A stretch of DNA of 8,829 nucleotides from contig JACVQI010000072.1 in assembly GCA_015661095.1 (NCBI GenBank), positions 1-8,829 on the forward strand, read 5' to 3'. Below the pieces are notes generated by a model. The model was not told where the DNA came from, searched no databases, and worked only from the letters and a program-made list of their open reading frames with translations. The position numbers were made by a program, and so were the translations under genes. This document shows, one piece after another, positions 1 through 5,476 of the stretch. Source of the DNA: Gammaproteobacteria bacterium (GTDB taxonomy: Bacteria > Pseudomonadota > Gammaproteobacteria > Eutrophobiales > Eutrophobiaceae). Each line of letters starts with the position of its first letter. Within the stretch, counting starts at the first letter, position 1.

Positions 1-36
1 GGACGGCCGCCGGAAACAGTGCTGGAGATCCTTTGA
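1..36 (+). CDS. arsC: 3' end of an ArsC/YfgD-type arsenate reductase family gene (partial)
   Basis: Only the last 11 codons are present, in frame 1, ending at TGA 34-36. They read G-R-P-P-E-T-V-L-E-I-L. A Gly-Arg-Pro-Pro-Glu-x-Val-Leu tail is characteristic of the glutaredoxin-coupled ArsC family as I know it, where the conserved 'GRP' Arg lies near the C-terminus. Context supports this: E. coli yfgD (arsC-like) is next to hda, and in Pseudomonas an arsC homologue precedes wrbA and hda. The stop is two bases before the wrbA ATG, so the two genes are probably co-transcribed and may be translationally coupled. Arsenate reduction itself cannot be concluded, because the catalytic N-terminal Cys is outside the window and many members of this family have unclear roles. 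Confidence 0.6.
   Translation, partial: GRPPETVLEIL
24..27 (+). promoter_or_regulatory. Shine-Dalgarno that decides the wrbA start
   Basis: GGAG lies 11 bases before ATG 39 but only 5 bases before the in-frame TTG at 33. The ATG product begins M-A-E-I-L-V-L-Y-Y-S, the usual start of WrbA-type flavodoxins, whereas the TTG start would add two residues that the family does not need. ATG 39 is therefore preferred. The site lies inside the last codons of the upstream arsC-like gene, consistent with coupled translation. Confidence 0.5.
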
Positions 37-38
37 TC

Positions 39-635
39 ATGGCGGAGATCCTGGTCCTCTACTACAGCCGCCACGGCAATACGGCGGCGATGGCCAGGCA
101 GATCAGCCGTGGCATCGAATCCGTCGCCGGTTGTACGGCCAGGTTGCGCACCGTACCGCCGGTGTCGGCCGTCAGCGAAGCCACCGCCAGTGATATCCCC
201 GACTCCGGTCCACCCTATGCCACCCACGAGGATCTCAAGACCTGTGCCGGCCTCGCCCTGGGTAGCCCGGCCCGCTTCGGCAATATGGCGGCGCCGCTGA
301 AATATTTTCTCGACAGCACTGGCGACCTGTGGTTATCGGGCACCATGATCGGCAAGCCCGCCGTTGTGTTCACCTCCTCCGGCAGCCTGCATGGCGGCCA
401 GGAAACGACCCTGCAATCCATGATGTTGCCGCTGCTGCATCACGGCATGCTGCTGCTTGGGCTGCCCTATTCGGAACCGGGGTTGTTCACCACCACGACC
501 GGCGGTACGCCTTACGGCGCCAGCCATGTCGCCGGTGCCGACAACAACAATGAACTCAGTCAGGTGGAAAAGGAACTCTGCTTTGCTTTGGGGAAGCGGC
601 TGGCGGGCATAGCTTCCAAGCTCACGGGAATTTAA
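39..635 (+). CDS. wrbA: NAD(P)H:quinone oxidoreductase type IV, WrbA family
   Basis: This is a flavodoxin-fold FMN enzyme of 198 residues from ATG 39, the usual length for WrbA (about 200). The family performs two-electron reduction of quinones with NAD(P)H in the cytoplasm, which avoids semiquinone formation. The FMN phosphate loop is seen as Y-S-R-H-G-N-T at residues 9-15. The family block G-S-P-A-R-F-G-N-M runs from about residue 76 to 83, followed by the K-Y-F-L-D-S-T-G-D-L-W segment. H-G-G-Q-E at 118-122, L-L-H-H-G-M near 132-137 and G-G-T-P-Y-G-A-S-H at 155-163 complete the signature. It follows the arsC-like gene by two bases and ends before a REP-like repeat pair. In Pseudomonas a DUF2069 gene usually follows before hda; it is absent here. 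An in-frame TTG at 33 is the only alternative start nearby. Confidence 0.95.
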   Translation: MAEILVLYYSRHGNTAAMARQISRGIESVAGCTARLRTVPPVSAVSEATASDIPDSGPPYATHEDLKTCAGLALGSPARFGNMAAPLKYFLDSTGDLWLSGTMIGKPAVVFTSSGSLHGGQETTLQSMMLPLLHHGMLLLGLPYSEPGLFTTTTGGTPYGASHVAGADNNNELSQVEKELCFALGKRLAGIASKLTGI

Positions 636-646
636 TTTGAGTTGAC

Positions 647-749
647 GTAGGTTGGGCTGAATGAAATGAAGCCCAACCCAGACGACAGTATGGCATCGAA
701 TCAAACACAACGATTTTTATGTTGGGCTTCCTAGGTCAGCCCAACCTAC
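647..749. repeat. Inverted pair of REP-like palindromes (BIME-like element)
   Basis: Two related palindromic units face each other. The outer ends form a perfect 14-base inverted repeat: GTAGGTTGGGCTGA at 647-660 and its reverse complement at 736-749. Unit 1 folds as GGTTGGGCT (650-658) with AGCCCAACC (670-678), a 9-bp stem and 11-base loop. Unit 2 folds as GTTGGGCT (721-728) with AGCCCAAC (738-745), an 8-bp stem and 9-base loop. Each unit carries GTAG at its outer foot, the tetranucleotide that REP-associated tyrosine transposases (RAYT) recognise next to REP hairpins. A 42-base unrelated spacer (679-720) separates them. The placement between convergent genes is typical of REP/BIME elements. 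No transposase gene is in the window, so mobilisation would have to be in trans. Confidence 0.7.
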
Positions 750-779
750 CCTCACTCGAAGCTTACGAGAAATTAATTT

Positions 780-813
780 AAAAACACCTCGCGACGTGCT
801 ACGAGGTATTTTT
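780..813. terminator. Bidirectional intrinsic terminator between wrbA and hda
   Basis: ACCTCG (786-791) pairs with CGAGGT (802-807) around a 10-base loop. An A-run (780-784) and a T-run (809-813) flank the stem, so both strands present a hairpin followed by a U-tract. On the + strand it would end wrbA transcription, and on the - strand hda transcription. The hda stop codon (812-814) overlaps the T-run. The stem is only 6 GC-rich base pairs, with one mismatch before the A/T arms. Confidence 0.7.
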
Positions 814-1525
814 ATTTCAAGCCGAGAACCGATTTGACAAAAGGAATGGTCAGTTTTTTCTGCGACTGCAGGCTGGCGGTATCGAGCTGATTAAGCAACT
901 GGAACAAGGTATGCGTATCCCGGGATAGCCGTTTCACCAGAAACTCAACCACATCATCCGGAAAATCGAACTGGCGCGCATGGGCCCGCAATTGCAAGGC
1001 CGTGATCAATGAGGCTTCATCAATGGGCGCCAGATGATAGACCAGGTCCCAGGCCAGCCGGGACTTGAGGTCCGGCATGCTGATTTCGTTACCCTTGGGA
1101 CTCGTTGTCGCACTGAACAGCAGCGGCCGCTGTTTATCACGCATCTCATTAAATAGAACAAACAAGGCCCGTTCCCAGTCGGCCTGGCCCTGGATGTCAT
1201 CCAGATCATCGATACAGACCAGATCGAGATCGCCCAAACCCGCCAGCATGCCGGGCGATAGTTCTCCGTGTTGCCGGAGCGGTATATAGGCGGCGGTTCG
1301 ACCTGAGTCTGAAGCCAGGGTACACGCGGCCTGCAGTAAATGACTCTTGCCGGTCCCCGGCTGGCCCCACAGATAGTGATTGCGAATACCGGCGCCAGTG
1401 GCAACCCGCTTGAGGCTGGCGATGGTTTCCAGATTATTCCGGGTGACATACAACTCGAAATCCAGCCGCTCGAACCAGGCGAAAGGCAGGATAATCTGTC
1501 CATCGGGTAAGGATGATTCGATCAT
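812..1525 (-). CDS. hda: DnaA regulatory inactivator Hda
   Basis: A 237-residue DnaA-paralogous AAA+ protein, the normal size (E. coli about 233-248). Bound to the DNA-loaded sliding clamp, Hda stimulates hydrolysis of DnaA-bound ATP and so prevents re-initiation of replication. Walker A is G-Q-P-G-T-G-K-S at 54-61 and Walker B is V-C-I-D-D-L-D-D at 103-110. The sensor-1 region S-A-T-T-S is near 138-142, the box VII arginine finger is R156 in D-L-K-S-R-L, and the sensor-2 Arg is probably R202. The N-terminal clamp-binding peptide is Q-I-I-L-P-F at 10-15, where E. coli has Q-L-S-L-P-L. There is no DnaA domain IV, so it cannot be DnaA. It lies 77 bases downstream of the DUF2066 gene on the same strand, probably in one transcript. 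No strong Shine-Dalgarno precedes the ATG. Confidence 0.96.
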   Translation of the reverse strand: MIESSLPDGQIILPFAWFERLDFELYVTRNNLETIASLKRVATGAGIRNHYLWGQPGTGKSHLLQAACTLASDSGRTAAYIPLRQHGELSPGMLAGLGDLDLVCIDDLDDIQGQADWERALFVLFNEMRDKQRPLLFSATTSPKGNEISMPDLKSRLAWDLVYHLAPIDEASLITALQLRAHARQFDFPDDVVEFLVKRLSRDTHTLFQLLNQLDTASLQSQKKLTIPFVKSVLGLK

Positions 1526-1602
1526 GCTCGGTATTTAATCTGCCTCAGTCAGTTGCGCCGACAGGTGTTTATCGGGAAGAGTTGCGTGGTATGACCCGGG
1601 CT

Positions 1603-2619
1603 TCAGGGTAGCAGTTTGTAGCGGGAACATTCGCCAGCGCCGCTGGGGATCAGCTTCCTGCCCAGAGTAATCGCCTGGGCTACGGCCGGACAACCACCGT
1701 GCGTCAGCAGCTTGAACGATACTTCACCGGCGGTCACATTACTGACCAGTACTTTACTGACAGAACTCAGCGATTCCAGATATTTCAGCGCCTCGGCGTA
1801 TTGGTCGATGCTGTAGATGTCCGTAATCGTGATAGTGATGCTGTCCTGTACCTGCACATTGTTCTGGATAAATTTGGCCGCCAGCAGATCAGCCATGGCA
1901 TCGATGCCATCCTCGATAGCGATATCCGCTAAATCACCTTCCGTTCGCCAACTGTGCGTTTCACCGCTGATATCAGCGGTCCATTGACCTTCCCAGATAC
2001 CCGGCGCCGTCGCTTCGATGAACCCCATCAAAATGGATTCCACCGGGTAACGAGCGGAGGCTTCCAGCACTGCCTGCAATAATCCCTGGTGGATATCGTC
2101 AGGCTGGAGTTTGGCGTTATCCTCCAGGTCCAGCAGGGGATAGGTCAGATCGATGCCGCGCTGGCGCGCGCGCCGCTCGATACTGGCGATGTAGACGGGA
2201 TTGCCTTCCAGCCCGAGGATCTGACTGCCGGTCTCGTCAGCGATCACCAGCCATAACAGGGTTGACGGCCGCTCCTTGCCCCATAACGCCAGCCCCAGCT
2301 CCCGCAGGTCCCGGGTTAACGATTCCTCGTCAAAGCGCACCCACAATTGCAAGGCCTCGGCGTTTAATTTGAATTCCAGCATGTAGTTTTGCGCCTGTTG
2401 CAATAACGGCCGCAAGTTTGGATCAGCGGAGGCATAACGATTACCGGTAATTTTGACCAGGACCATGCCCAGGGCAGTCCGGATGGCGGGATTTCTGCTT
2501 TCGGGTTGCAAATTCTCGATGGGTGCTTCCGCCTGATACAGGTCGGCGATGGTGCCGGCGCTACTGGGTACGGGCAACAGGCTGAGCAAGAACAGGCAGG
2601 CTAGGTAATTCCTTCGCAT
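1603..2619 (-). CDS. DUF2066 exported protein of unknown function
   Basis: A 338-residue protein with a clear Sec signal: basic start M-R-R, a hydrophobic core over about 6-17, and a likely cleavage after A21 (P-S-S-A then G-T). The mature protein would be periplasmic or envelope-associated. The N-terminal half shows the DUF2066 pattern: A-L-G-M-V-L-V-K-I-T-G-N near 49-60, L-W-V-R-F-D near 91-96, and L-W-G-K-E-R-P-S followed by L-L-W-L-V-I near 112-126. DUF2066 genes are habitually placed next to hda or purM in gammaproteobacteria, but no biochemical role is established as far as I know. It is divergent from purM with 75 bases between them, and hda follows it 77 bases downstream. The start lacks a visible Shine-Dalgarno, but the signal peptide immediately after ATG supports it. 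Confidence 0.88.
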   Translation of the reverse strand: MRRNYLACLFLLSLLPVPSSAGTIADLYQAEAPIENLQPESRNPAIRTALGMVLVKITGNRYASADPNLRPLLQQAQNYMLEFKLNAEALQLWVRFDEESLTRDLRELGLALWGKERPSTLLWLVIADETGSQILGLEGNPVYIASIERRARQRGIDLTYPLLDLEDNAKLQPDDIHQGLLQAVLEASARYPVESILMGFIEATAPGIWEGQWTADISGETHSWRTEGDLADIAIEDGIDAMADLLAAKFIQNNVQVQDSITITITDIYSIDQYAEALKYLESLSSVSKVLVSNVTAGEVSFKLLTHGGCPAVAQAITLGRKLIPSGAGECSRYKLLP

Positions 2620-2625
2620 GTGAAC

Positions 2626-2654
2626 AAGCTAAGCAAGTGTTCCGCACAAGTCAA
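2626..2654 (-). promoter_or_regulatory. Candidate sigma70 promoter for the DUF2066-hda unit
   Basis: On the - strand TTGACT (2654-2649, 5/6 to the -35 consensus) is followed after 17 bases by TAGCTT (2631-2626, weak, 3/6). The expected transcription start would fall at or next to the ATG of the DUF2066 gene, giving little or no leader. That fits the missing Shine-Dalgarno but remains inference from consensus matching. Confidence 0.3.
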
Positions 2655-2657
2655 GGA

Positions 2658-2686
2658 TTGCGATGCCACGGTTTGCTCGATACCAT
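2658..2686 (+). promoter_or_regulatory. Candidate sigma70 promoter for purM
   Basis: TTGCGA (2658-2663, 4/6) and TACCAT (2681-2686, 4/6) are spaced by 17 bases. A start about 7 bases further on would lie just before the purM ATG at 2695. No PurR-type palindrome is evident in the 75-base divergent region. Matches of this quality occur by chance, so the call is weak. Confidence 0.3.
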
Positions 2687-2694
2687 AGCGACCC

Positions 2695-3735
2695 ATGTCA
2701 AAGCCCAAAACAACCAGCTACGCCGATGCCGGTGTCAGCATTGACCGCGGCAACCGCCTGGTCGAACAAATCACAACTTCGGTCGGCGCCACGACGCGAC
2801 CGGGGGTCATGGGCAGTATCGGCGGCTTCGGCGCCTTATTCGATATTTCCTGCCTGCCCTACCGCCAGCCGGTGCTGGTTTCCGGGACGGACGGGGTCGG
2901 CACCAAGATCATTCTTGCCATTGAGGCTGGTAAATATGATGAAATCGGTATCGATCTGGTGGCGATGTGTGTCAACGACGTGCTGGTGCAGGGCGCGGAA
3001 CCCCTGTTTTTTCTGGATTACTATGCCACCGCCAGACTGGATGTTGAGGTCGCTACTGCGGTGATCGAAGGTATCGCCGAAGGCTGCAAAAGCGCCGGTT
3101 GCGCGCTGGTCGGCGGCGAAACCGCGGAAATGCCGGGCATGTATAAAGCCGGCGACTTCGATCTGGCCGGCTTTTGCGTCGGCATTGTTGAGAAGGACCG
3201 CATTATCGATGGCAGCAGCGTCGTGCCGGGTGATGCCATCATCGGCCTCGCCTCCAGCGGGCCGCATTCGAACGGTTACTCACTAATCCGGAAGCTGCTG
3301 GCTGACTCCAATACCCACTTGACCGATCAACTGGCCGGTACGAGCTTCGCGGAGCAACTGTTAAAACCCACCCATATCTATGTCAAACCGGTACTGGAGT
3401 TGCTGCGACAGGTCCGCATCAAGGCCATTGCCCATATCACCGGCGGCGGCTTGCTGGAGAATATTCCCCGGATTTTACCCGAGACGATCCAGGCCAGGCT
3501 GGACGCCGGCAGCTGGCAATGGCCTGAGATCTTTAATTGGTTGCAGCAAACCGGCAACATCGCAACCGAGGAAATGTACCGGACCTTTAACTGTGGTGTC
3601 GGTATGGTACTGATCGTCGAACCGGCCGCGGTGGATACCTGCCTCCAGACGCTCACGGCCTGGGGTGAAAAGGCCTGGATCATCGGCACCACAACCCGGC
3701 GTCAGGATAATGAGTCGCAGGTAATCCTGGCTTAA
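2695..3735 (+). CDS. purM: Phosphoribosylformylglycinamidine cyclo-ligase (AIR synthetase)
   Basis: PurM closes the imidazole ring in de novo purine synthesis: FGAM plus ATP gives aminoimidazole ribonucleotide, ADP and phosphate, in the cytosol as a dimer. At 346 residues it matches E. coli PurM (345). Seen in order: S-G-T-D-G-V-G-T-K at 63-71 (ATP/phosphate site), M-C-V-N-D-V-L-V-Q-G at 91-100, G-G-E-T-A-E-M-P-G-M-Y at 140-150, S-S-G-P-H-S-N-G-Y-S-L at 187-197, H-I-T-G-G-G at 247-252 and F-N-C-G-V-G-M at 298-304. The usual partner purN (GAR transformylase) does not follow: the next gene is trmJ on the opposite strand. No clear Shine-Dalgarno precedes ATG 2695. The product starts M-S-K-P, as in many PurM proteins, so the start is well placed. 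Confidence 0.98.
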   Translation: MSKPKTTSYADAGVSIDRGNRLVEQITTSVGATTRPGVMGSIGGFGALFDISCLPYRQPVLVSGTDGVGTKIILAIEAGKYDEIGIDLVAMCVNDVLVQGAEPLFFLDYYATARLDVEVATAVIEGIAEGCKSAGCALVGGETAEMPGMYKAGDFDLAGFCVGIVEKDRIIDGSSVVPGDAIIGLASSGPHSNGYSLIRKLLADSNTHLTDQLAGTSFAEQLLKPTHIYVKPVLELLRQVRIKAIAHITGGGLLENIPRILPETIQARLDAGSWQWPEIFNWLQQTGNIATEEMYRTFNCGVGMVLIVEPAAVDTCLQTLTAWGEKAWIIGTTTRRQDNESQVILA

Positions 3736-3760
3736 GAAGATTGATAATACGGAAGTTGAC

Positions 3761-3786
3761 AGGCTGTCAGCCTTTATTTTTCTTTC
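3761..3786 (+). terminator. Short intrinsic terminator after purM
   Basis: AGGCT (3761-3765) and AGCCT (3769-3773) form a 5-bp stem with a 3-base loop, followed by a T-rich tract to 3786. It lies 25 bases after the purM stop and its U-tract runs into the 3' end of the convergent trmJ gene. The stem is short. The same bases contain an alternative 13-base palindrome (3757-3769, TGACAG-G-CTGTCA), so the fold is not certain. Confidence 0.5.
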
Positions 3787-4535
3787 TCTGCCTTCCCGGC
3801 GTCCGCAAATATTCCGCGCAGGATGTTGTATTCACTCTGATCGGGCTGGATCCGGTTGAATATACGTTTTAACCGCCGCATTAACAAGCGTGGTTTGCCG
3901 GGGTGATAATAACCAATGTCGCGCAGATACTGCTCCAGTTGCTGATAAAACAATTGCATCTGCTCAACCGTGGCGGCAGGCATCTTGCTGACCGGTGCTT
4001 GTGTCACTGCAAATTGTTCCATGGCGGCCTTGCGCAGTTCATAACAAATAATCTGCACCGCTGCCGCGAGATTCAGCGAGGAAAATTCGGGGTCGGTGGG
4101 AATTTCGATCACGGCATTGCATAATTCCATATCTTCATTACTGAGTCCGGTGCGTTCCGTCCCGAACAGGATGGCCACGGCCGTACCCGCCAGCGCCTGT
4201 TGCAGGATCTGCCGGGCGGCCTGTTCCGGATTGATCAGCGGCCATTGAATATTTCTCATCCTGGCACTTGTCCCTAGTACATAGCCGCAGTCACGGGTGG
4301 CGTCTACTAAATTCTCGTAGACCCTGACTCGCGCCAGGATGTCATCCGCACCGGAGGCCCGGGCCGTGACCTCGGCGCTGGGAAACCCACTCGGGGCAAC
4401 CAGTGCGAGCTGCCTCACGCCCATGGTTTTCATGGCCCGCGCGCTGGCACCGATATTACCGGGATGCCTGGTGGCAACAAGAGTAATGCGGATGTGTTCC
4501 GGTATTTGCACCTGCCTGTCATCAGCTCTATTCAT
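3774..4535 (-). CDS. trmJ: tRNA (cytidine/uridine-2'-O-)-methyltransferase TrmJ
   Basis: A SPOUT-fold, SAM-dependent methyltransferase that methylates the 2'-O of nucleotide 32 in the anticodon loop of several tRNAs. Its 253 residues compare with 246 in E. coli. The three SpoU motifs are visible. Motif 1 is R-H-P-G-N-I-G-A-S-A-R-A-M-K-T-M-G at 23-39. Motif 2 is F-G-T-E-R-T-G-L-S-N-E-D at 124-135. Motif 3 is within 146-167, including S-S-L-N-L-A-A-A-V and the knot-forming tail. The C-terminal extension, R-L-L-M-R-R-L-K-R-I-F-N-R near 216-228, is the TrmJ-specific tRNA-binding/dimer region rather than TrmL. It is divergent from suhB as in E. coli, but the iscR-isc operon that usually lies behind it is replaced here by convergent purM. 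No good Shine-Dalgarno precedes the ATG. Confidence 0.95.
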   Translation of the reverse strand: MNRADDRQVQIPEHIRITLVATRHPGNIGASARAMKTMGVRQLALVAPSGFPSAEVTARASGADDILARVRVYENLVDATRDCGYVLGTSARMRNIQWPLINPEQAARQILQQALAGTAVAILFGTERTGLSNEDMELCNAVIEIPTDPEFSSLNLAAAVQIICYELRKAAMEQFAVTQAPVSKMPAATVEQMQLFYQQLEQYLRDIGYYHPGKPRLLMRRLKRIFNRIQPDQSEYNILRGIFADAGKAEKEK

Positions 4536-4550
4536 TAGCGGACGGAACCT

Positions 4551-4560
4551 GATAATTATC
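4551..4560. promoter_or_regulatory. 10-base perfect palindrome overlapping the trmJ -10 element
   Basis: GATAATTATC is its own reverse complement. Flanking bases are CT on the left and TG on the right, so dyad symmetry does not continue cleanly. It overlaps the candidate trmJ -10 hexamer on the - strand, so a dimeric regulator binding here could repress trmJ. No specific regulator is recognised, and AT-rich palindromes of this size also arise by chance. Confidence 0.3.
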
Positions 4561-4583
4561 TGGTATGATAGTTGCGGTCTGAA
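4555..4583 (-). promoter_or_regulatory. Candidate sigma70 promoter for trmJ
   Basis: On the - strand TTCAGA (4583-4578, 4/6) is followed after 17 bases by GATAAT (4560-4555, 5/6). The start would be near 4548, giving a leader of about a dozen bases before the trmJ ATG (4535). Confidence 0.4.
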
Positions 4584-4603
4584 GCAATAATCTTGCTATT
4601 TCG

Positions 4604-4621
4604 TAATACCTTACAGTATTA
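4604..4621 (+). promoter_or_regulatory. 6-bp inverted repeat in the suhB upstream region
   Basis: TAATAC (4604-4609) and GTATTA (4616-4621) are perfect inverted repeats with a 6-base gap, 22 bases before the suhB ATG and 12 bases before its Shine-Dalgarno. The gap and half-site size suit either a dimeric operator or a weak AT-rich mRNA hairpin. Which it is cannot be told from one sequence. Confidence 0.35.
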
Positions 4622-4643
4622 ATGCCTTGAACTGGAGAATCCG

Positions 4644-5426
4644 ATGCATCCCATGCTGAACATCGGCATCCGTGCCGCCCACGCTGCCGGCGATTATATC
4701 CTGAGATATGTGGATCGGGTCCAGGATATCCCGGTTAACAGCAAGGGCAGAAATGATTTTGTGACCGAGGTCGACAGGCAGGCCGAAAACATAATCATCA
4801 ATACAATACATAAGGTCTATCCCAAGCATAGCATCCTCGCCGAGGAAAGTGGCCAGCACACCAAAGATACGGAATTTTTATGGGTGATCGATCCCCTCGA
4901 TGGCACGACTAATTTTCTGCATGGCTTCCCGCAGTTCGCGGTATCGATAGCACTCAAGTTCAGGGGCGAACTGGATCAGGCCGTGGTTTATGATCCCCTG
5001 CGCCAGGAATTGTTTACCGCGAGCAAAGGTGCGGGGGCGCATCTGAATAACAAGCGCATCCGGGTCAGCAAGATCAAATCCCTGGACGGTGCGCTGCTGG
5101 GTACCGGCTTCCCCTTCGGGGATGCAACGCGCCTGGAGTTGTTTATTAAATCCTTCCGGACATTCTTCCCGATGACCGCAGGAATTCGCCGGGCCGGCGC
5201 GGCGTCCCTCGATCTCGCCTATGTCGCCTGCGGCAGGCTGGATGGTTTCTGGGAATTCGGGCTGCATGAGTGGGACATCGCCGCGGGTTCGTTATTGATC
5301 GTGGAGGCCGGCGGTCATATCGGCAGGATAATGCATGATAATAAGGAAACGGAGCCGGGCAGTATCATGGCCGGGAATCCGAAAATTTTTGAAGAGATGA
5401 TGCATAAATTAAACAATCTGGAATAG
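4644..5426 (+). CDS. suhB: Inositol-1-monophosphatase family protein SuhB
   Basis: A Mg2+-dependent, Li+-sensitive phosphatase of the IMPase fold with 260 residues (E. coli SuhB 267). In E. coli SuhB also acts with Nus factors in rRNA antitermination, and its phosphatase activity is not needed for that. Metal-site motifs are intact: E-E-S-G at 67-70, W-V-I-D-P-L-D-G-T-T-N-F at 80-91 with D83 and D86, and E-W-D-I-A-A-G at 209-215 with D211. R-R-A-G-A-A-S-L-D-L at 182-191 matches the SuhB/IMPase consensus. A good Shine-Dalgarno (GGAG, 4634-4637) lies 6 bases before ATG. It diverges from trmJ, an arrangement conserved in gammaproteobacteria. No terminator is visible after the stop, so read-through into the next gene is possible. 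Composition drops in GC immediately downstream. Confidence 0.94.
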   Translation: MHPMLNIGIRAAHAAGDYILRYVDRVQDIPVNSKGRNDFVTEVDRQAENIIINTIHKVYPKHSILAEESGQHTKDTEFLWVIDPLDGTTNFLHGFPQFAVSIALKFRGELDQAVVYDPLRQELFTASKGAGAHLNNKRIRVSKIKSLDGALLGTGFPFGDATRLELFIKSFRTFFPMTAGIRRAGAASLDLAYVACGRLDGFWEFGLHEWDIAAGSLLIVEAGGHIGRIMHDNKETEPGSIMAGNPKIFEEMMHKLNNLE

Positions 5427-5476
5427 TTCATCTCCTCGGGAATATTTAACGCAAAATTCAGCGGCAATGTAATTTT

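Noticed and set aside
33..38. TTG start two codons upstream for wrbA
   Set aside because: The Shine-Dalgarno at 24-27 is only 5 bases away from TTG, and the ATG at 39 gives the standard WrbA N-terminus.
333..710. 125-codon open frame on the - strand across the wrbA 3' half
   Set aside because: Antisense shadow of a strongly conserved gene, running into the repeat; no recognisable protein and no ribosome site.
1006..1503. 165-codon - strand frame inside hda
   Set aside because: Same-strand, shifted-frame shadow of hda; rich in Arg, Pro, Ser and Trp with no family features.
2163..2174. 12-base GGCGCGCGCGCC palindrome
   Set aside because: It lies inside the DUF2066 coding sequence and is explained by consecutive Arg and Ala codons in GC-rich DNA.
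2836..3267. 143-codon - strand frame inside purM
   Set aside because: Antisense shadow of a fully conserved purM; no ribosome site or recognisable motif.
5389..5417. Possible promoter TTGAAG-17-AACAAT inside the suhB 3' end, which could drive the LtaS-like gene
   Set aside because: Both hexamers match only 4/6 and the stretch is AT-rich, so chance matches are expected; read-through from suhB is equally possible.
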